Numbered from the stretch's first letter, positions 13,216 through 22,194 are shown. The stretch is DNA of 33,558 bases from Flavobacterium sp. UGB4466 (GCF_903469665.1 NZ_CAGKLC010000053.1:1-33558); one strand, 5' to 3'. Notes: generated by a model not told the origin, from the sequence alone. Numbers and translations are program-made.

Positions 13216-13261
13216 AAACTATTTAATGCAATTTTAATAATCAAAAACAGAATAATCTAAA

Positions 13262-14995
13262 ATGCAAATCACACCACAAATGCAAGATTCTATTCCTTTT
13301 CAATACGCAAATGATGTGCGTACTGGGAAGATTATGACCGGAAAAAGGATAAAGCAGGCTGTTGAGCGTTTTTACAAATGGATTGAAACCGCTGATCAAG
13401 ATGGTTTTTATATTGATCATAATAAAGGAATGCGTGTTATTAATTTCTTTCCAACGTTTCTGAATCATACAAAGGGAAAGATGGCAGGAAAACCTTTTGT
13501 TTTAGCTCCGTTTCAGCAATTCACAATGTATAATGTTTTTGGTTGGATTAATAAAAATAATGGATATCGCCGTATAAATACTGTTTATGACAAACGGGCT
13601 AAAAAAAACGGTAAAACGGCAGAAATGGCTGGATTAGCACTGTACTGTATGAGTTTTGACTTAGAAATGGAAGCTGAAATCTATGTTGCAGCAACGAAAG
13701 AAGATCAGGCTCGTTTGTGTTGGAAACAGGCTAAAATGTATATTGAAAGTCCGGTTTCAAATCCTGCGTTGGGTAAAATGGGTTTTTTTTGTCAACAAAA
13801 AATAATAGGCTTTAAAAAAACAAACTCAACATTTATGGCTCTGGGTGGTGATTCTAAAACACAGGATGGAATTAACTGTCATGTGGGAATTATAGATGAA
13901 TATCACGCTCATAAAGATGATACGGTAAAAGAAAACTGTGAGTCATCAACCGTACAGCGTACGCAGGCGTTAATTTATCATATCACAACTGCTGGATCTA
14001 ATGTACAATCAGCTTGTAAAAATTATGAGGATTCTGTAATTGAAGTGTTGGAAGGTCGTAATGTGGATGATTCTCTTTGGATAATGATTCATAATATAGA
14101 TAAAGAAGATCTAGAGACAGAAGAATCATGGTTGAATGAAGATCTTTGGATAAAAGCGAATCCATTACTATTTCAGGGATTAGCAATAGATGCTATTCGT
14201 AAGGAATTTACAAAAGCAATTAATCAACCATCTAAAAGACGAAATTTTAAAACCAAAAACCTAAATATATGGGTCGATGAATTGTCAGAATGGATTTACA
14301 ATGAGGATTGGATGAAAAATAAGGTTGATATCATTCCAATTGAAAAGTTTCAGAAATTTGGTTCTTTCGGAGGTTTAGATCTCTCAAAAACAATCGATTT
14401 AAGTGCTTATGTGTTGATTTCTGAGCCTGACGAAAATGAAGACCGTTATTTAAAATGCTGGTTCTTTTGTCCAAAAGATACAATTGTAAAACGCTCTAAA
14501 GAAGACCGTGTACCATATCAATATTGGTCGGATAATGGCTGGTTAATAGCAACACCTGGTAATGTTATTGATTATAATGTAATTCATGATGTGATAAGGA
14601 ATACCTATCAGGATCACAAAGTAAATCGACTAGAGTTTGACCCGTATAACGCCACAAAATTAACTCAGGACTTAGAGGCTGAAGGATTTAATGTGTCTGA
14701 ATTCTCGCAAGGTATTGGTACGATTTCTGCGCCAACCAAAGAATTTGAAAAATTAGTATTATCAGGCAAACTAAAACATGATGGAAATCCTGTTTTAGCT
14801 TGGATGCTTGCGTCCTGCGTAATTTATTATGATGCTAATGATAATATGAAAGTACATAAAGGTCGTTCTGGTGCAAATGGTAGGCGTGTTGATGGAATAA
14901 TTGCAACAATCAACGCGATAGGCGGTTCAATGTCAGAACCTGAAGAAACCAATGAAAGTATTTATAACCGAGACGATACACCATTCGTTTGCTAA
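13262..14995 (+). CDS. terL: terminase large subunit
   Basis: This is the packaging motor ATPase and nuclease, 577 aa, of the HK97-like Terminase_1 type. The ATPase domain has a Walker A of the form KRAKKNGKT near residues 110-119 and Walker B VGIIDEYHAH near 207-216. The nuclease domain begins with GGLDLSKTIDLSA near 366-378 and has further acidic residues (EFDPYN, then GRRVDGIIATINA near the end). Length and order are normal. It is followed by three tiny genes and then the late promoter element before the portal. Confidence 0.93.
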   Translation: MQITPQMQDSIPFQYANDVRTGKIMTGKRIKQAVERFYKWIETADQDGFYIDHNKGMRVINFFPTFLNHTKGKMAGKPFVLAPFQQFTMYNVFGWINKNNGYRRINTVYDKRAKKNGKTAEMAGLALYCMSFDLEMEAEIYVAATKEDQARLCWKQAKMYIESPVSNPALGKMGFFCQQKIIGFKKTNSTFMALGGDSKTQDGINCHVGIIDEYHAHKDDTVKENCESSTVQRTQALIYHITTAGSNVQSACKNYEDSVIEVLEGRNVDDSLWIMIHNIDKEDLETEESWLNEDLWIKANPLLFQGLAIDAIRKEFTKAINQPSKRRNFKTKNLNIWVDELSEWIYNEDWMKNKVDIIPIEKFQKFGSFGGLDLSKTIDLSAYVLISEPDENEDRYLKCWFFCPKDTIVKRSKEDRVPYQYWSDNGWLIATPGNVIDYNVIHDVIRNTYQDHKVNRLEFDPYNATKLTQDLEAEGFNVSEFSQGIGTISAPTKEFEKLVLSGKLKHDGNPVLAWMLASCVIYYDANDNMKVHKGRSGANGRRVDGIIATINAIGGSMSEPEETNESIYNRDDTPFVC

Positions 14996-15014
14996 CCCAT
15001 AAATTCAAATAAAC

Positions 15015-15272
15015 ATGACAAACCAAGTAGAAGAGAATGCGTTACGAATTTATATTGAAAAAATTGAAAAGGAAAATGAGCTTCTGCGAAAGTTTGCTTC
15101 CGTAAAAGGTTTTTATGATGAATATTTTGCAGAACTCCCCAAGGTCAGTTCTAACAAAGAAGCATTTGATAATGTAAACGAATTGTATTATTCCCTACAT
15201 GGAAAATACAAATATTCAGATTATAACGCTTTTAAACGAATTACAAATTATTATAATAATAAATCAAAATGA
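15015..15272 (+). CDS. small coiled-coil protein, unknown
   Basis: This 85-aa product has an N-terminal heptad helix (ENALRIYIEKIEKENELLRK) and a Tyr/Asn-rich end (YYSLHGKYKYSDYNAFKRIT). It lies between terL and the portal. No family is recognised. Its stop overlaps the start of the following membrane micro-protein. Confidence 0.55.
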   Translation: MTNQVEENALRIYIEKIEKENELLRKFASVKGFYDEYFAELPKVSSNKEAFDNVNELYYSLHGKYKYSDYNAFKRITNYYNNKSK

Positions 15273-15439
15273 AAATACTCTTAATAATCATTGTTACATT
15301 TTTAATCACAATAGTAACAAGTGCACTTTTAGAATTAAATTTTTTTAGCAAAAATCCAGTAAGATACATTCTTGTTGTAATGTTGATTATAATTGAATTG
15401 TTAACAGGATTTTATTATATTAAATCAGAAATGAAATGA
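15269..15439 (+). CDS. 56-aa two-pass membrane protein
   Basis: ATG 15269 overlaps the stop of the preceding gene (ATGA). The product has two hydrophobic segments, residues about 3-22 (ILLIIIVTFLITIVTSALL) and 32-50 (RYILVVMLIIIELLTGFYY), joined by a short polar link. It has the size and topology of a tiny holin or antiholin but lies far from the lysis cassette, so no function is assigned. Confidence 0.5.
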   Translation: MKILLIIIVTFLITIVTSALLELNFFSKNPVRYILVVMLIIIELLTGFYYIKSEMK

Positions 15440-15597
15440 ACATACCAAACGAAAAACTAAAATCTGAAAATTTAGCGAAAGCTATTTCGTTATTACCAAA
15501 ACCTAAAACATTTCAACCCGCTACTGTTACAGTAGCAGTAGGATTATTAAAATATACTTTTGAAAAACAAAAAGATAAATGGTATTTTGTTTTCTAA
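15436..15597 (+). CDS. 53-aa protein, unknown
   Basis: ATG 15436 overlaps the stop of the previous gene. The product reads as a helix (NEKLKSENLAKAISLLPK) and a small strand region ending KDKWYFVF. It is the last gene before the late promoter element at 15613. No family is recognised; support is the tight coupling and an intact 53-codon frame. Confidence 0.4.
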   Translation: MNIPNEKLKSENLAKAISLLPKPKTFQPATVTVAVGLLKYTFEKQKDKWYFVF

Positions 15598-15612
15598 AAG
15601 TTAAATTACAAA

Positions 15613-15657
15613 GTTACATAATGTAACCATTTAGAGAGCACCGTTAAAATACTTTTA
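15613..15657 (+). promoter_or_regulatory. candidate late promoter, copy 1 (portal)
   Basis: The palindrome GTTACATAATGTAAC (15613-15627) is followed after exactly 22 bp by TACTTTTA (15650-15657), close to the Bacteroidetes -7 box TAnnTTTG, and then the portal ATG after 20 bp. The same arrangement occurs before the tape-measure gene. I infer an activator bound at the palindrome, replacing the -33 element. Confidence 0.65.
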
Positions 15658-15677
15658 CGCTATAAATACATAGCGTA

Positions 15678-16901
15678 ATGGGTTTTAACGGTGCTTTTCG
15701 TGAAATGTTTGCTCCACAAAAAAGGAGCGCTACTACAGATGGTTCTTATTTCGGGAACTATGGTGGCTTTTTTTCGTTAGGCTCAGGAAGTGCTTACCCA
15801 ATGAAGCCGAAAACCGCACTAAAACTTTCTGCTTTTTACAACGGTGTAGATCAGATTTCAAATGATATAGCAAAAATTCCTTTTGCAATTTATCAAAAAG
15901 ACGGTACTAATCGTATTGCTCATCCTGATCATCCTGCTAATATCCTTATCTCAACTACTCCTAATTCTTTAATGACTTCGTTTGTTTTTCGTAAAACAAT
16001 GGCGATTTCTTATTTAATACGTGGAAATGCCTTAGCGAAAATAAGTTACAATGCGTCAGGATATCCGGTTTCAACTGATTTTATAAACTGGGATTTGGTA
16101 CAAGATATTCGTATTAGAAAAGGCGAATTATTGTATGATGTTCGTGGTTTTGATAAACCTTTGCTTGCTTCTGAAGTACTTCATTTTAAAAATTTCTCTC
16201 ATAATGGTATTGTGGGTGTTGGAGTAATTACTTATGCAGCGCAGCAATTAGGTATGGCGTTGGAGGTTCAGCAATATTCGGCTACTAATTTCGAAAACAA
16301 AGGTGTCCGTCAGGGTGTCATCCAAACTGATAAAACAATCGAAAATGGTAAGGATAAAATTATAGCTGGCTGGCGTAAAGCAATGGGTGAAAAATCGCCT
16401 GATAGAATTGTTGTCTTAGATGATGGGTTTAAGTTTCAACCGATTAATATAACACCTCAGGAAGCGCAAATAATTGAACAGCAAAAGTTTAATATCGAAG
16501 ATATTGCTCGTTGGTTGAATATTGCACTTCATAAAATTAAATCTTTAGAGCAATCTACAAATAACAATATCGAACAGCAATCGCTGGATCACAATTCAGA
16601 TACTATTCAGCCACATATTACAAATTTCGAACAGGAATATGCAAAGAAACTTTGTACGCCTACAGAGTTGAGAGATGGTTATTTCGTGCGTGGAAACATG
16701 GATGTTTTACTTCGTACTGATATGAAATCAAGGTCAGAAGCTTATGCCAGAGCTGTTTTGACCGGCTGGAGAAGCAGACAAGAAATAAGAGCGCTGGAAG
16801 ATTTAAATGAAGGGCCTGAAATATTAGGTGAATATTTAACTCCTGTAAACACTTTTACGGAATCTCAAATTGATAAAAATTTAAAGGAAAATGGAAAATA
16901 A
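15678..16901 (+). CDS. portal protein, HK97 type
   Basis: This is the dodecameric ring through which DNA enters the head, 407 aa. Family features are the start region ALKLSAFYNGVDQISNDIAK, IPFAIYQKDG, the stem region with LHFKNFSHNGIVGVG and ALEVQQYSATNFENKGVRQG, and the wing/crown segments (IEDIARWLNIALHKIKSLEQ). The C terminus is polar. It starts the late operon and overlaps the protease gene by 11 bp. Confidence 0.93.
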   Translation: MGFNGAFREMFAPQKRSATTDGSYFGNYGGFFSLGSGSAYPMKPKTALKLSAFYNGVDQISNDIAKIPFAIYQKDGTNRIAHPDHPANILISTTPNSLMTSFVFRKTMAISYLIRGNALAKISYNASGYPVSTDFINWDLVQDIRIRKGELLYDVRGFDKPLLASEVLHFKNFSHNGIVGVGVITYAAQQLGMALEVQQYSATNFENKGVRQGVIQTDKTIENGKDKIIAGWRKAMGEKSPDRIVVLDDGFKFQPINITPQEAQIIEQQKFNIEDIARWLNIALHKIKSLEQSTNNNIEQQSLDHNSDTIQPHITNFEQEYAKKLCTPTELRDGYFVRGNMDVLLRTDMKSRSEAYARAVLTGWRSRQEIRALEDLNEGPEILGEYLTPVNTFTESQIDKNLKENGK

Positions 16902-17562
16902 CGACTATATCCAAAGTATTAGTGAAACTGCCGAGAGAAGAACTTTTGCTTCTGAAATGAGAACTATTAAGAAAGAAAAACGTGCCGATTCTGATCCGGA
17001 TGAATCATTAGATATTATCGAAGGATATGCGGCTAAGTTCAATTCTATTACTGAGATTGGTTACTACTATAAATTCAGAGAAAAAATTAAAAAAGGAGCG
17101 TTTGATGATGTTTTAAATGATGATGTACGCTGTCTTTTCAATCATAATCCTAATTATGTTTTAGCTCGTTGTGTTGAAGGAAAGGGAACGTTGACACTAT
17201 CTGTTGATAAGGTTGGATTGAAATATTCTTATGAAACTCCTGATCGCCAATATGCTCGTGATTTGCAAAACGCAATTGAAACTGGTGATATTACGCAATC
17301 ATCATTTGCATTTGAAATAGAAGAACAAACCTGGACGGAAATAGAAGGTGAAATTCCGACACGTGAAATAATAAAATTCAAACGTCTTTACGATGTTGCC
17401 CCGGTTACGTATCCGGCTTATGCTGATACTGAAGTTGCAAAAAGAAGTTTAGACGCCTTTAAGGAAAAAATTAAAAAACCTGAAAACGAGGAAACTCGAA
17501 CAGACAACAATAAAGAGCTCAACGCTTTTGACGCTCAAATTATTATTAACTCTAATTTATAG
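16891..17562 (+). CDS. prohead maturation protease
   Basis: This HK97-type serine protease processes the capsid scaffold during head maturation; 223 aa. The core is IIEGYAAKFNSITEIGYYYK, GAFDDVL, then catalytic His near residue 85 (LFNHNPNYVLA) and catalytic Ser near 137 (ITQSSFAFEI), closing with DVAPVTYPAYADTEVAKRS, all typical. The C-terminal tail after about 200 is low complexity. It starts inside the portal gene and ends just before the capsid start. Confidence 0.92.
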   Translation: MENNDYIQSISETAERRTFASEMRTIKKEKRADSDPDESLDIIEGYAAKFNSITEIGYYYKFREKIKKGAFDDVLNDDVRCLFNHNPNYVLARCVEGKGTLTLSVDKVGLKYSYETPDRQYARDLQNAIETGDITQSSFAFEIEEQTWTEIEGEIPTREIIKFKRLYDVAPVTYPAYADTEVAKRSLDAFKEKIKKPENEETRTDNNKELNAFDAQIIINSNL

Positions 17563-17569
17563 TAAGCAA

Positions 17570-18853
17570 ATGAAAAAGTCTGCTTTATTTTTACAACAAC
17601 GAGCTCAAAAGATTGAAGCTCAGAAAGCGCTTCACGCAGCAGCTGAAGGTGAAAAAAGAAGTTTAAACGAAAAAGAAACTTTAGATTTTCGAGCGTTGCA
17701 AGCCGAGATTGAAACTCTAACGGGGCAATATAATGATGCTTTAAAATATGAAGAGAACCTTCGTTCAGTTGAAGGAACGGATGAGGCTGTTATTGTTGAA
17801 GATAATGCTCCTGAGGAAAGAAAGGCAGTATTTTCAATTCACAGAGCGATTCGCTCACAAATGGTTAATGGTGGTGTTAAATTAGAAGGTGCTGAATTAG
17901 AAATGCACACTAGAGCGGTACAATCTGCGCAAGCTTCTAATATTCCTATGTCAGGCGTAGCTATTGAATTGAGAGCTATGCAAACAGTTACTGGTGATTC
18001 AGGAACAAAAGGAGGTGCTTTAGTTCCTACGGAGCTTAAATCTCCTATTGATTTCTTACGTCCTGAGCCGCTTATGAAAAAAATAGGCGCAACTTATCTT
18101 ACGGGTTTAACAGGTAATTTAAGATTTCCAAAAAATGAAGGTGGTATTGTAGCTTCATGGGAAGGCGAAACAACTACAACTCCTGAAACGGCTAATGCCT
18201 ACGGTTACTTAGATTCTATTCCAAAAAGATTGTCAGTTACTGTTCCCATTTCGCTTCAAAATTTAATGCAGTCAAGCATAGACTTAGAAATGTACACTGT
18301 CAATGAAATGAAGTTGGCTATTGAAAATGCACTTGATGCTGCTTCGGTTAATGGTTCAGGTACAGGTCAGCCATTAGGTATTTTAAATAATTCAGGTGTA
18401 AATACTGTAACTACAGGTGCGAATGGATCTGCGCCTACCTGGGATATGGTAGTTGATTCTGAGACTGCTGTTTTTGTTGCTAATGCTAGCGCTGCTAAAA
18501 TGTCTTATGTTGTGAATCCTCAAACAAGAGGTAAATTTAAAAAGACTAAACATGATGCGGGGGATTTAAATTATATAATGGGTACAGATGGTGCTGTAAA
18601 TGGTTTTCCGTCTGCTACTTCAAATCACGTTCCGGCAAACTTAACAAAGGGTACAGGGGTAAATCTTTCAGCAATGTTGTTTGGAGATTTTAGCCAATTA
18701 AATATTCATCAATGGAATTTTATGGATATTTCTGTAGACGAATTTTCTCGTAAAAAAGAAGGTTTAATTGAGGTTACTATTAATGTTTTTGTTGATGTTT
18801 TAGTTAAGCAGCCAAAAGCATTTTCAGTAGTGAAAGGAATTATAACTACTTAA
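17570..18853 (+). CDS. major capsid protein, HK97 fold
   Basis: ATG 17570 (MKKSALFLQQRAQKIEAQKA) is the likely start because the typical delta-domain coiled coil begins there; the longer frame would overlap the protease gene. Of 427 aa, residues about 1-100 form the helical scaffold domain cut off by the protease. The rest is the capsid fold with GTKGGALVPTELKSPIDFLR, FPKNEGGIVASWEGE, a long spine helix (EMKLAIENALDAASVNGSGT) and a C-terminal EGLIEVTINVFVDVLVKQPK strand. Confidence 0.93.
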   Translation: MKKSALFLQQRAQKIEAQKALHAAAEGEKRSLNEKETLDFRALQAEIETLTGQYNDALKYEENLRSVEGTDEAVIVEDNAPEERKAVFSIHRAIRSQMVNGGVKLEGAELEMHTRAVQSAQASNIPMSGVAIELRAMQTVTGDSGTKGGALVPTELKSPIDFLRPEPLMKKIGATYLTGLTGNLRFPKNEGGIVASWEGETTTTPETANAYGYLDSIPKRLSVTVPISLQNLMQSSIDLEMYTVNEMKLAIENALDAASVNGSGTGQPLGILNNSGVNTVTTGANGSAPTWDMVVDSETAVFVANASAAKMSYVVNPQTRGKFKKTKHDAGDLNYIMGTDGAVNGFPSATSNHVPANLTKGTGVNLSAMLFGDFSQLNIHQWNFMDISVDEFSRKKEGLIEVTINVFVDVLVKQPKAFSVVKGIITT

Positions 18854-18863
18854 TTTATAAAAG

Positions 18864-19247
18864 ATGAGTAAAGAAAATATCAATACAACTGCTAAAACGG
18901 CAGTTGTATTACAAGGAGAGTACAATGCGAAACTTGAAGTTTTAAATGCTTTGCCTGAAACTGCAACGGCAGAAGAAAGATTAACGGCTCAGACTGCTCA
19001 TGACGAAGCAAAATCTCTTTTAGATACGGAATTGGCAAAAGAAATTAAGCCTGGTGATAATACTGGAAAAGATAAAGCAAAAGCGCCAAAAGCAGAAAAA
19101 CCAAAACTTGTAAAAGGTAAATTTTTGCTTTCTCCAACTGGTCGTTTCGGCTTGGCTTATAATGCAGGTGAGTCTGCGGAATTAGAATCGAAACAAGCAG
19201 CTGAACTGGATGAAGCTGGTTATTTCAAAATTGATAGTAACTCGTAA
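18864..19247 (+). CDS. small head-region protein
   Basis: This 127-aa protein has an Ala/Glu-rich helical N-terminal part (residues 10-60), a Lys/Pro/Ala-rich linker (DKAKAPKAEKPK), and a small C-terminal fold (VKGKFLLSPTGRFGLAYNAG, then ELESKQAAELDEAGYFK) like the short domain seen in many proteins encoded after phage capsid genes (DUF7210-like). A capsid-associated or connector accessory role fits the position between capsid and connector genes. Confidence 0.55.
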   Translation: MSKENINTTAKTAVVLQGEYNAKLEVLNALPETATAEERLTAQTAHDEAKSLLDTELAKEIKPGDNTGKDKAKAPKAEKPKLVKGKFLLSPTGRFGLAYNAGESAELESKQAAELDEAGYFKIDSNS

Positions 19248-19259
19248 ACTGCGCTACAA

Positions 19260-19820
19260 ATGGAAACTAATTCTTATTATCAACCAATAGCTACAACGTC
19301 TATTATTACGCTTGCAAAAGCTAAAAAGCAAATTAAAGCTGATGAAGGTGTTGGTTACGAAGATGATTTAGTGTTATCGTATATCGATGCGGCACAAGGA
19401 TCGGTTTCGAACTTTATAAACAGATCTATTGCTGAGCGTAGTTTGATAATTGAGTATGACAAATTTGAATCTAAAATTACGTTTGAACGTAATTACGATA
19501 ATGATTCGATTACAAAAGTAGAGTACTACGCGCCTGGTGAAACGACTTTAACTGAATTGCCTGCTGATCAGTACAAGCTTCAAAAATCAACCATTTTAGA
19601 TTGTTATGATATTAAGTTTTTGTCAACGCCTCAAACAGATGTTAGGACTGATGCTGTAATTGTAACGATTAAACAAGGTTTTACGGCGGCTACATGTCCA
19701 GCTCCTTTGATTCAGGCGATGATGTTAAGATTGTCAGATTTTAACGAACGCCGTGAAGATCGTGAGCAGGGAAATAATCCGGCATCTAACAATTTAGCTA
19801 GAGCATACCGTAAATACTAG
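19260..19820 (+). CDS. head-tail connector protein, gp6-like
   Basis: This adaptor that binds the portal after packaging has 186 aa. The family pattern is seen in LAKAKKQIKADEGVGYEDDL followed by YIDAAQGSVSNFINRSIAER, then a beta domain (VEYYAPGETTLTELPADQYK) and a final helix LIQAMMLRLSDFNERREDRE. Gene order (capsid, gp6-like, head closure, gp10-like) agrees. Confidence 0.85.
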   Translation: METNSYYQPIATTSIITLAKAKKQIKADEGVGYEDDLVLSYIDAAQGSVSNFINRSIAERSLIIEYDKFESKITFERNYDNDSITKVEYYAPGETTLTELPADQYKLQKSTILDCYDIKFLSTPQTDVRTDAVIVTIKQGFTAATCPAPLIQAMMLRLSDFNERREDREQGNNPASNNLARAYRKY

Positions 19821-19823
19821 ATT

Positions 19824-20156
19824 ATGGAAAAGAAGCCTTTTATCGGTGAAATGAAAAACAGGATCAAGTTAGTAGAAAAAGTAATCGAAAGAACTCCGTC
19901 TGGAGCGGTTACTTCTTCTGATGTTACTGTTGCAGAATCTTATGCACGCATGAATGATTTGTCAGGTGTAGAAGATGTTGAAGGTAAAGTAAGGCATTTG
20001 GTAAATAGGACTTATACGATTCGATATAATCCGGTTGTAAAACAAAAAGGCACGGCTTTGATATTGATTGATGAAGAAAAGAAATATGAAATTATTCATA
20101 TTGTCGAATTAGGTCATAAGCAGCATTTAGAACTTAGAGTAAAATTGTATGAATAG
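19824..20156 (+). CDS. head closure / head-tail joining protein
   Basis: This 110-aa protein has the pattern of the SPP1 gp16-like joining family: GEMKNRIKLVEKVIERTPSG, a YARMNDLSG segment, TYTIRYNPVV, then LILIDEEKKYEIIHIVELGH and a final strand. It is a small beta barrel that closes the neck after packaging. It overlaps the next gene by 8 bp. Confidence 0.85.
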   Translation: MEKKPFIGEMKNRIKLVEKVIERTPSGAVTSSDVTVAESYARMNDLSGVEDVEGKVRHLVNRTYTIRYNPVVKQKGTALILIDEEKKYEIIHIVELGHKQHLELRVKLYE

Positions 20157-20664
20157 GCCTTTGATTGAAATACAAGGATATCCGGAATTATTAGCGAAGC
20201 TTAAACTGCTTTCAGATGATAAGGATAAAAAAAGGGAAGTTCTTGTTATTCTACGACAGGTTGCTGGGTCAACGTTAAAAGCTGCTCAGGGTTTAGTTCC
20301 GGTTTCTGGAAAATCGCACAAGGCTCGTGGTAGATTAATACAGCCTGGTAATCTTAGAAAATCATTAGGTAATATCACTGGGAAAATTGAAAACCCTACA
20401 ATTTACGTAGGTCCTCGTGCTAAAGGTTCAAATGACGGTTGGTATGGTCATTTTGTGCATGACGGTCGCAATGTATATTCAAAAGGATATAAGCGAAAAA
20501 GAATAAGAGGTGCAAATATGTCGGCTGCAATAAAACGCACCGTTGGTAATCCTTTTTTGAAAAAAGCATATGAAGCTACAAACGGTCAGGTTACAGATGA
20601 TGCTGAAAGAAAAATAACATCATTTATTCAACGTCGAATTGATAAATTAAGTACAAATGTTTGA
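20149..20664 (+). CDS. HK97 gp10-like neck/tail completion protein
   Basis: This 171-aa basic protein has family features: LKLLSDDKDKKREVLVILRQ, AAQGLVPVSGKSHKARGRL, PGNLRKSLGNITGK and YVGPRAKGSNDGWYGHFVHDG, then a helical end. Members of the HK97-gp10 family sit at the head-tail interface. It overlaps the gene before and after by 8 bp, as usual in this module. Confidence 0.85.
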   Translation: MNRPLIEIQGYPELLAKLKLLSDDKDKKREVLVILRQVAGSTLKAAQGLVPVSGKSHKARGRLIQPGNLRKSLGNITGKIENPTIYVGPRAKGSNDGWYGHFVHDGRNVYSKGYKRKRIRGANMSAAIKRTVGNPFLKKAYEATNGQVTDDAERKITSFIQRRIDKLSTNV

Positions 20665-21013
20665 AAGTATATCAAAAGAGATTTTCGAGTTTTTTACGAC
20701 GTTGCCAGCTTTTACAAATGTAATGCAGCGTGCTGACATAAATTATATCTATCCGATCGTGGCGCCCTTAAATACATCTTTTCCTTTCACTACGTATGTT
20801 TTAGGCGAGCGTAGTCCAGAGACAAAAGATAAAAGTCAAATTGTAGCGACAATTGCTTTTTGGTATGACGTAGAAAACTATGACGCTTGTGCAAGTTTTA
20901 CAGATACAATGTCTGATACAGTTGATGATAAGTATATTTTTCTTTCATCATCAATTGAGTATAACGAAGAAAGCAACACGTTTTCGGGTGTAATAAATTT
21001 TAATGTAATATAA
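20657..21013 (+). CDS. tail terminator-like protein
   Basis: This 118-aa protein occupies the slot of the tail terminator (DUF3168-like): an N-terminal helix (FESISKEIFEFFTTLPAF), TSFPFTTYVLGERSPETK, and strands ending in SGVINFNVI. Assignment is by gene order and general fold pattern rather than a sharp motif. It caps the tail tube at the head end and fixes the joining surface. Confidence 0.65.
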   Translation: MFESISKEIFEFFTTLPAFTNVMQRADINYIYPIVAPLNTSFPFTTYVLGERSPETKDKSQIVATIAFWYDVENYDACASFTDTMSDTVDDKYIFLSSSIEYNEESNTFSGVINFNVI

Positions 21014-21032
21014 TTTTTTAAAAATATACAAA

Positions 21033-21458
21033 ATGGCAAATGATATTTACAACGGTAAGTTTCTTCGTTTTAAGTTTAATGATAAGAAGCTAATTCATGC
21101 AACAAACTGTAAACTTACAGTGTCTTCAAAATTAGAAGAAATTGCAACAAAAGATACTGATGGTACGGTATCGATTCCTTCGGGATATTCTTTTACGGGT
21201 AGTGCTGAAGCGTTACTTTCAAAATTACCATCCGGCGATACGACACATGTCACTGCGGATGCTGTTTTAGATCTACAATTAGAAGGTGAAGAAATTGATG
21301 TAGAGTTTACAACAGATGTAACAGGGGATTTTATTTATGCAGGAAAAGCATTTATTAATAACTTTGATTTTGGAGCTGAAGTTAATGCTTCTGTAAAAGT
21401 TACAATTTCATTTACAGGAAATGGTAACTTAACTAAAACTGTAGTTACTGCACCATGA
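21033..21458 (+). CDS. major tail tube protein
   Basis: This 141-aa protein resembles TP901-1-type tail tube proteins: NDIYNGKFLRFKFNDKKLIH, KLTVSSKLEEIATKDTDGTV, then YSFTGSAEALL and a late strand IYAGKAFINNFDFGAEVNAS. It forms stacked hexameric rings. It precedes the frameshifted chaperone pair as in most siphophages and overlaps it by 4 bp. Confidence 0.85.
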   Translation: MANDIYNGKFLRFKFNDKKLIHATNCKLTVSSKLEEIATKDTDGTVSIPSGYSFTGSAEALLSKLPSGDTTHVTADAVLDLQLEGEEIDVEFTTDVTGDFIYAGKAFINNFDFGAEVNASVKVTISFTGNGNLTKTVVTAP

Positions 21459-21841
21459 GTAATATTGTAGAAATTAAGCTTAACGGAAAAACTTTCAAGC
21501 TGGGTTACGGCATGGAAGTTTTTTTACAGTTAGGTGAGCTTTGGGGGTTTGATACTTTAGAGCAGGTAAATGAACAATTTCAGATTTTGCAGAATATGGG
21601 TGGTGCAAATGGCACATCACTGAAGAATATGAAAATTGTTTCTGAAATTTTGGAAGCAATGATTTCTGGTAGTCCTGAAAATGGTGAAAGAATTAAAGCT
21701 ATTGATATTCGTCAGCTTCCTTTAGTTGAATTTCAAAACGCAATTGTTGAATTGACGAACGGTTTTGTTAAAAACATGCCGCAACAAGAACCTGAAGAAA
21801 TTAGTTTTGAAAAAAAGCCGAAGACCAGGAAGAGGAAATAA
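21455..21841 (+). CDS. tail assembly chaperone, short form (gpG-like)
   Basis: This 128-aa protein, made without frameshifting, starts MSNIVEIKLNGKTFKLGYGM, has a helical middle, and ends in a basic tail (KKPKTRKRK). It coats the tape measure during tail assembly. The last codons contain the slippery heptamer at 21811-21817, and the -1 frame continues to 22194. Confidence 0.85.
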   Translation: MSNIVEIKLNGKTFKLGYGMEVFLQLGELWGFDTLEQVNEQFQILQNMGGANGTSLKNMKIVSEILEAMISGSPENGERIKAIDIRQLPLVEFQNAIVELTNGFVKNMPQQEPEEISFEKKPKTRKRK

Positions 21842-22194
21842 GGCCTTTAACCTGGGATCAATTAGAACAGTTAGCGCTTGGTGAATTAGGTTTAAATGTT
21901 GATTACTATTATAAACTTACGCAACGACAATTTGTTAATACGGTAAATGGATATCGTCAAAAAGAAGATTTATTAAGCCGTGAGCGCTGGCATATTAGCC
22001 GAAAAGTAATGTATGCTTATATGTGTAAATACTTAGGTGAAAACGGAAAAGAAACCGATATAATTACTTTTCCTTGGGAAGTAAATTCGGTTAAGATAAT
22101 GACTGAAGAAGAGTTTTTAAAAGTGCAAAATGATACGGCTGATTGTGAAGCTTACTTTGCTAATTGGGATAAACGAAGAGCTGGTGTTGCGTAG
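21455..22194 (+). CDS. tail assembly chaperone, -1 frameshift product (gpGT-like)
   Basis: Slipping back one base at A AAA AAG (21811-21817) joins the first 121 codons to a -1 frame of 125 codons beginning at 21817 (AEDQEEEIRPLTWDQLEQLA) and ending at TAG 22192-22194, a product of about 246 aa. The -1 frame has no good start of its own until ATG 22009, yet it is open and protein-like all the way (LGELGLNVDYYYKLTQRQF, ITFPWEVNSV), which supports frameshifting. Long-form chaperones bridge the tape measure and the tail tube protein. Confidence 0.85.
21811..21817 (+). promoter_or_regulatory. programmed -1 frameshift slippery site
   Basis: A AAA AAG in the zero frame is the most efficient known bacterial -1 heptamer. 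A possible stimulatory stem (CCAGG 21825-21829 with CCTGG 21851-21855) lies 7 nt downstream. Confidence 0.85.

Noticed and set aside
13161..13244. N-terminal extension of the antisense XRE protein to 102 aa
   Set aside because: The added part has no family likeness and spans a hairpin and a promoter-like sequence, so GTG 13160 is preferred.
15269..15439. Two-pass micro-protein as holin
   Set aside because: Topology fits, but a good holin is present next to the endolysin at 30434, and this gene lies between terL and the portal.
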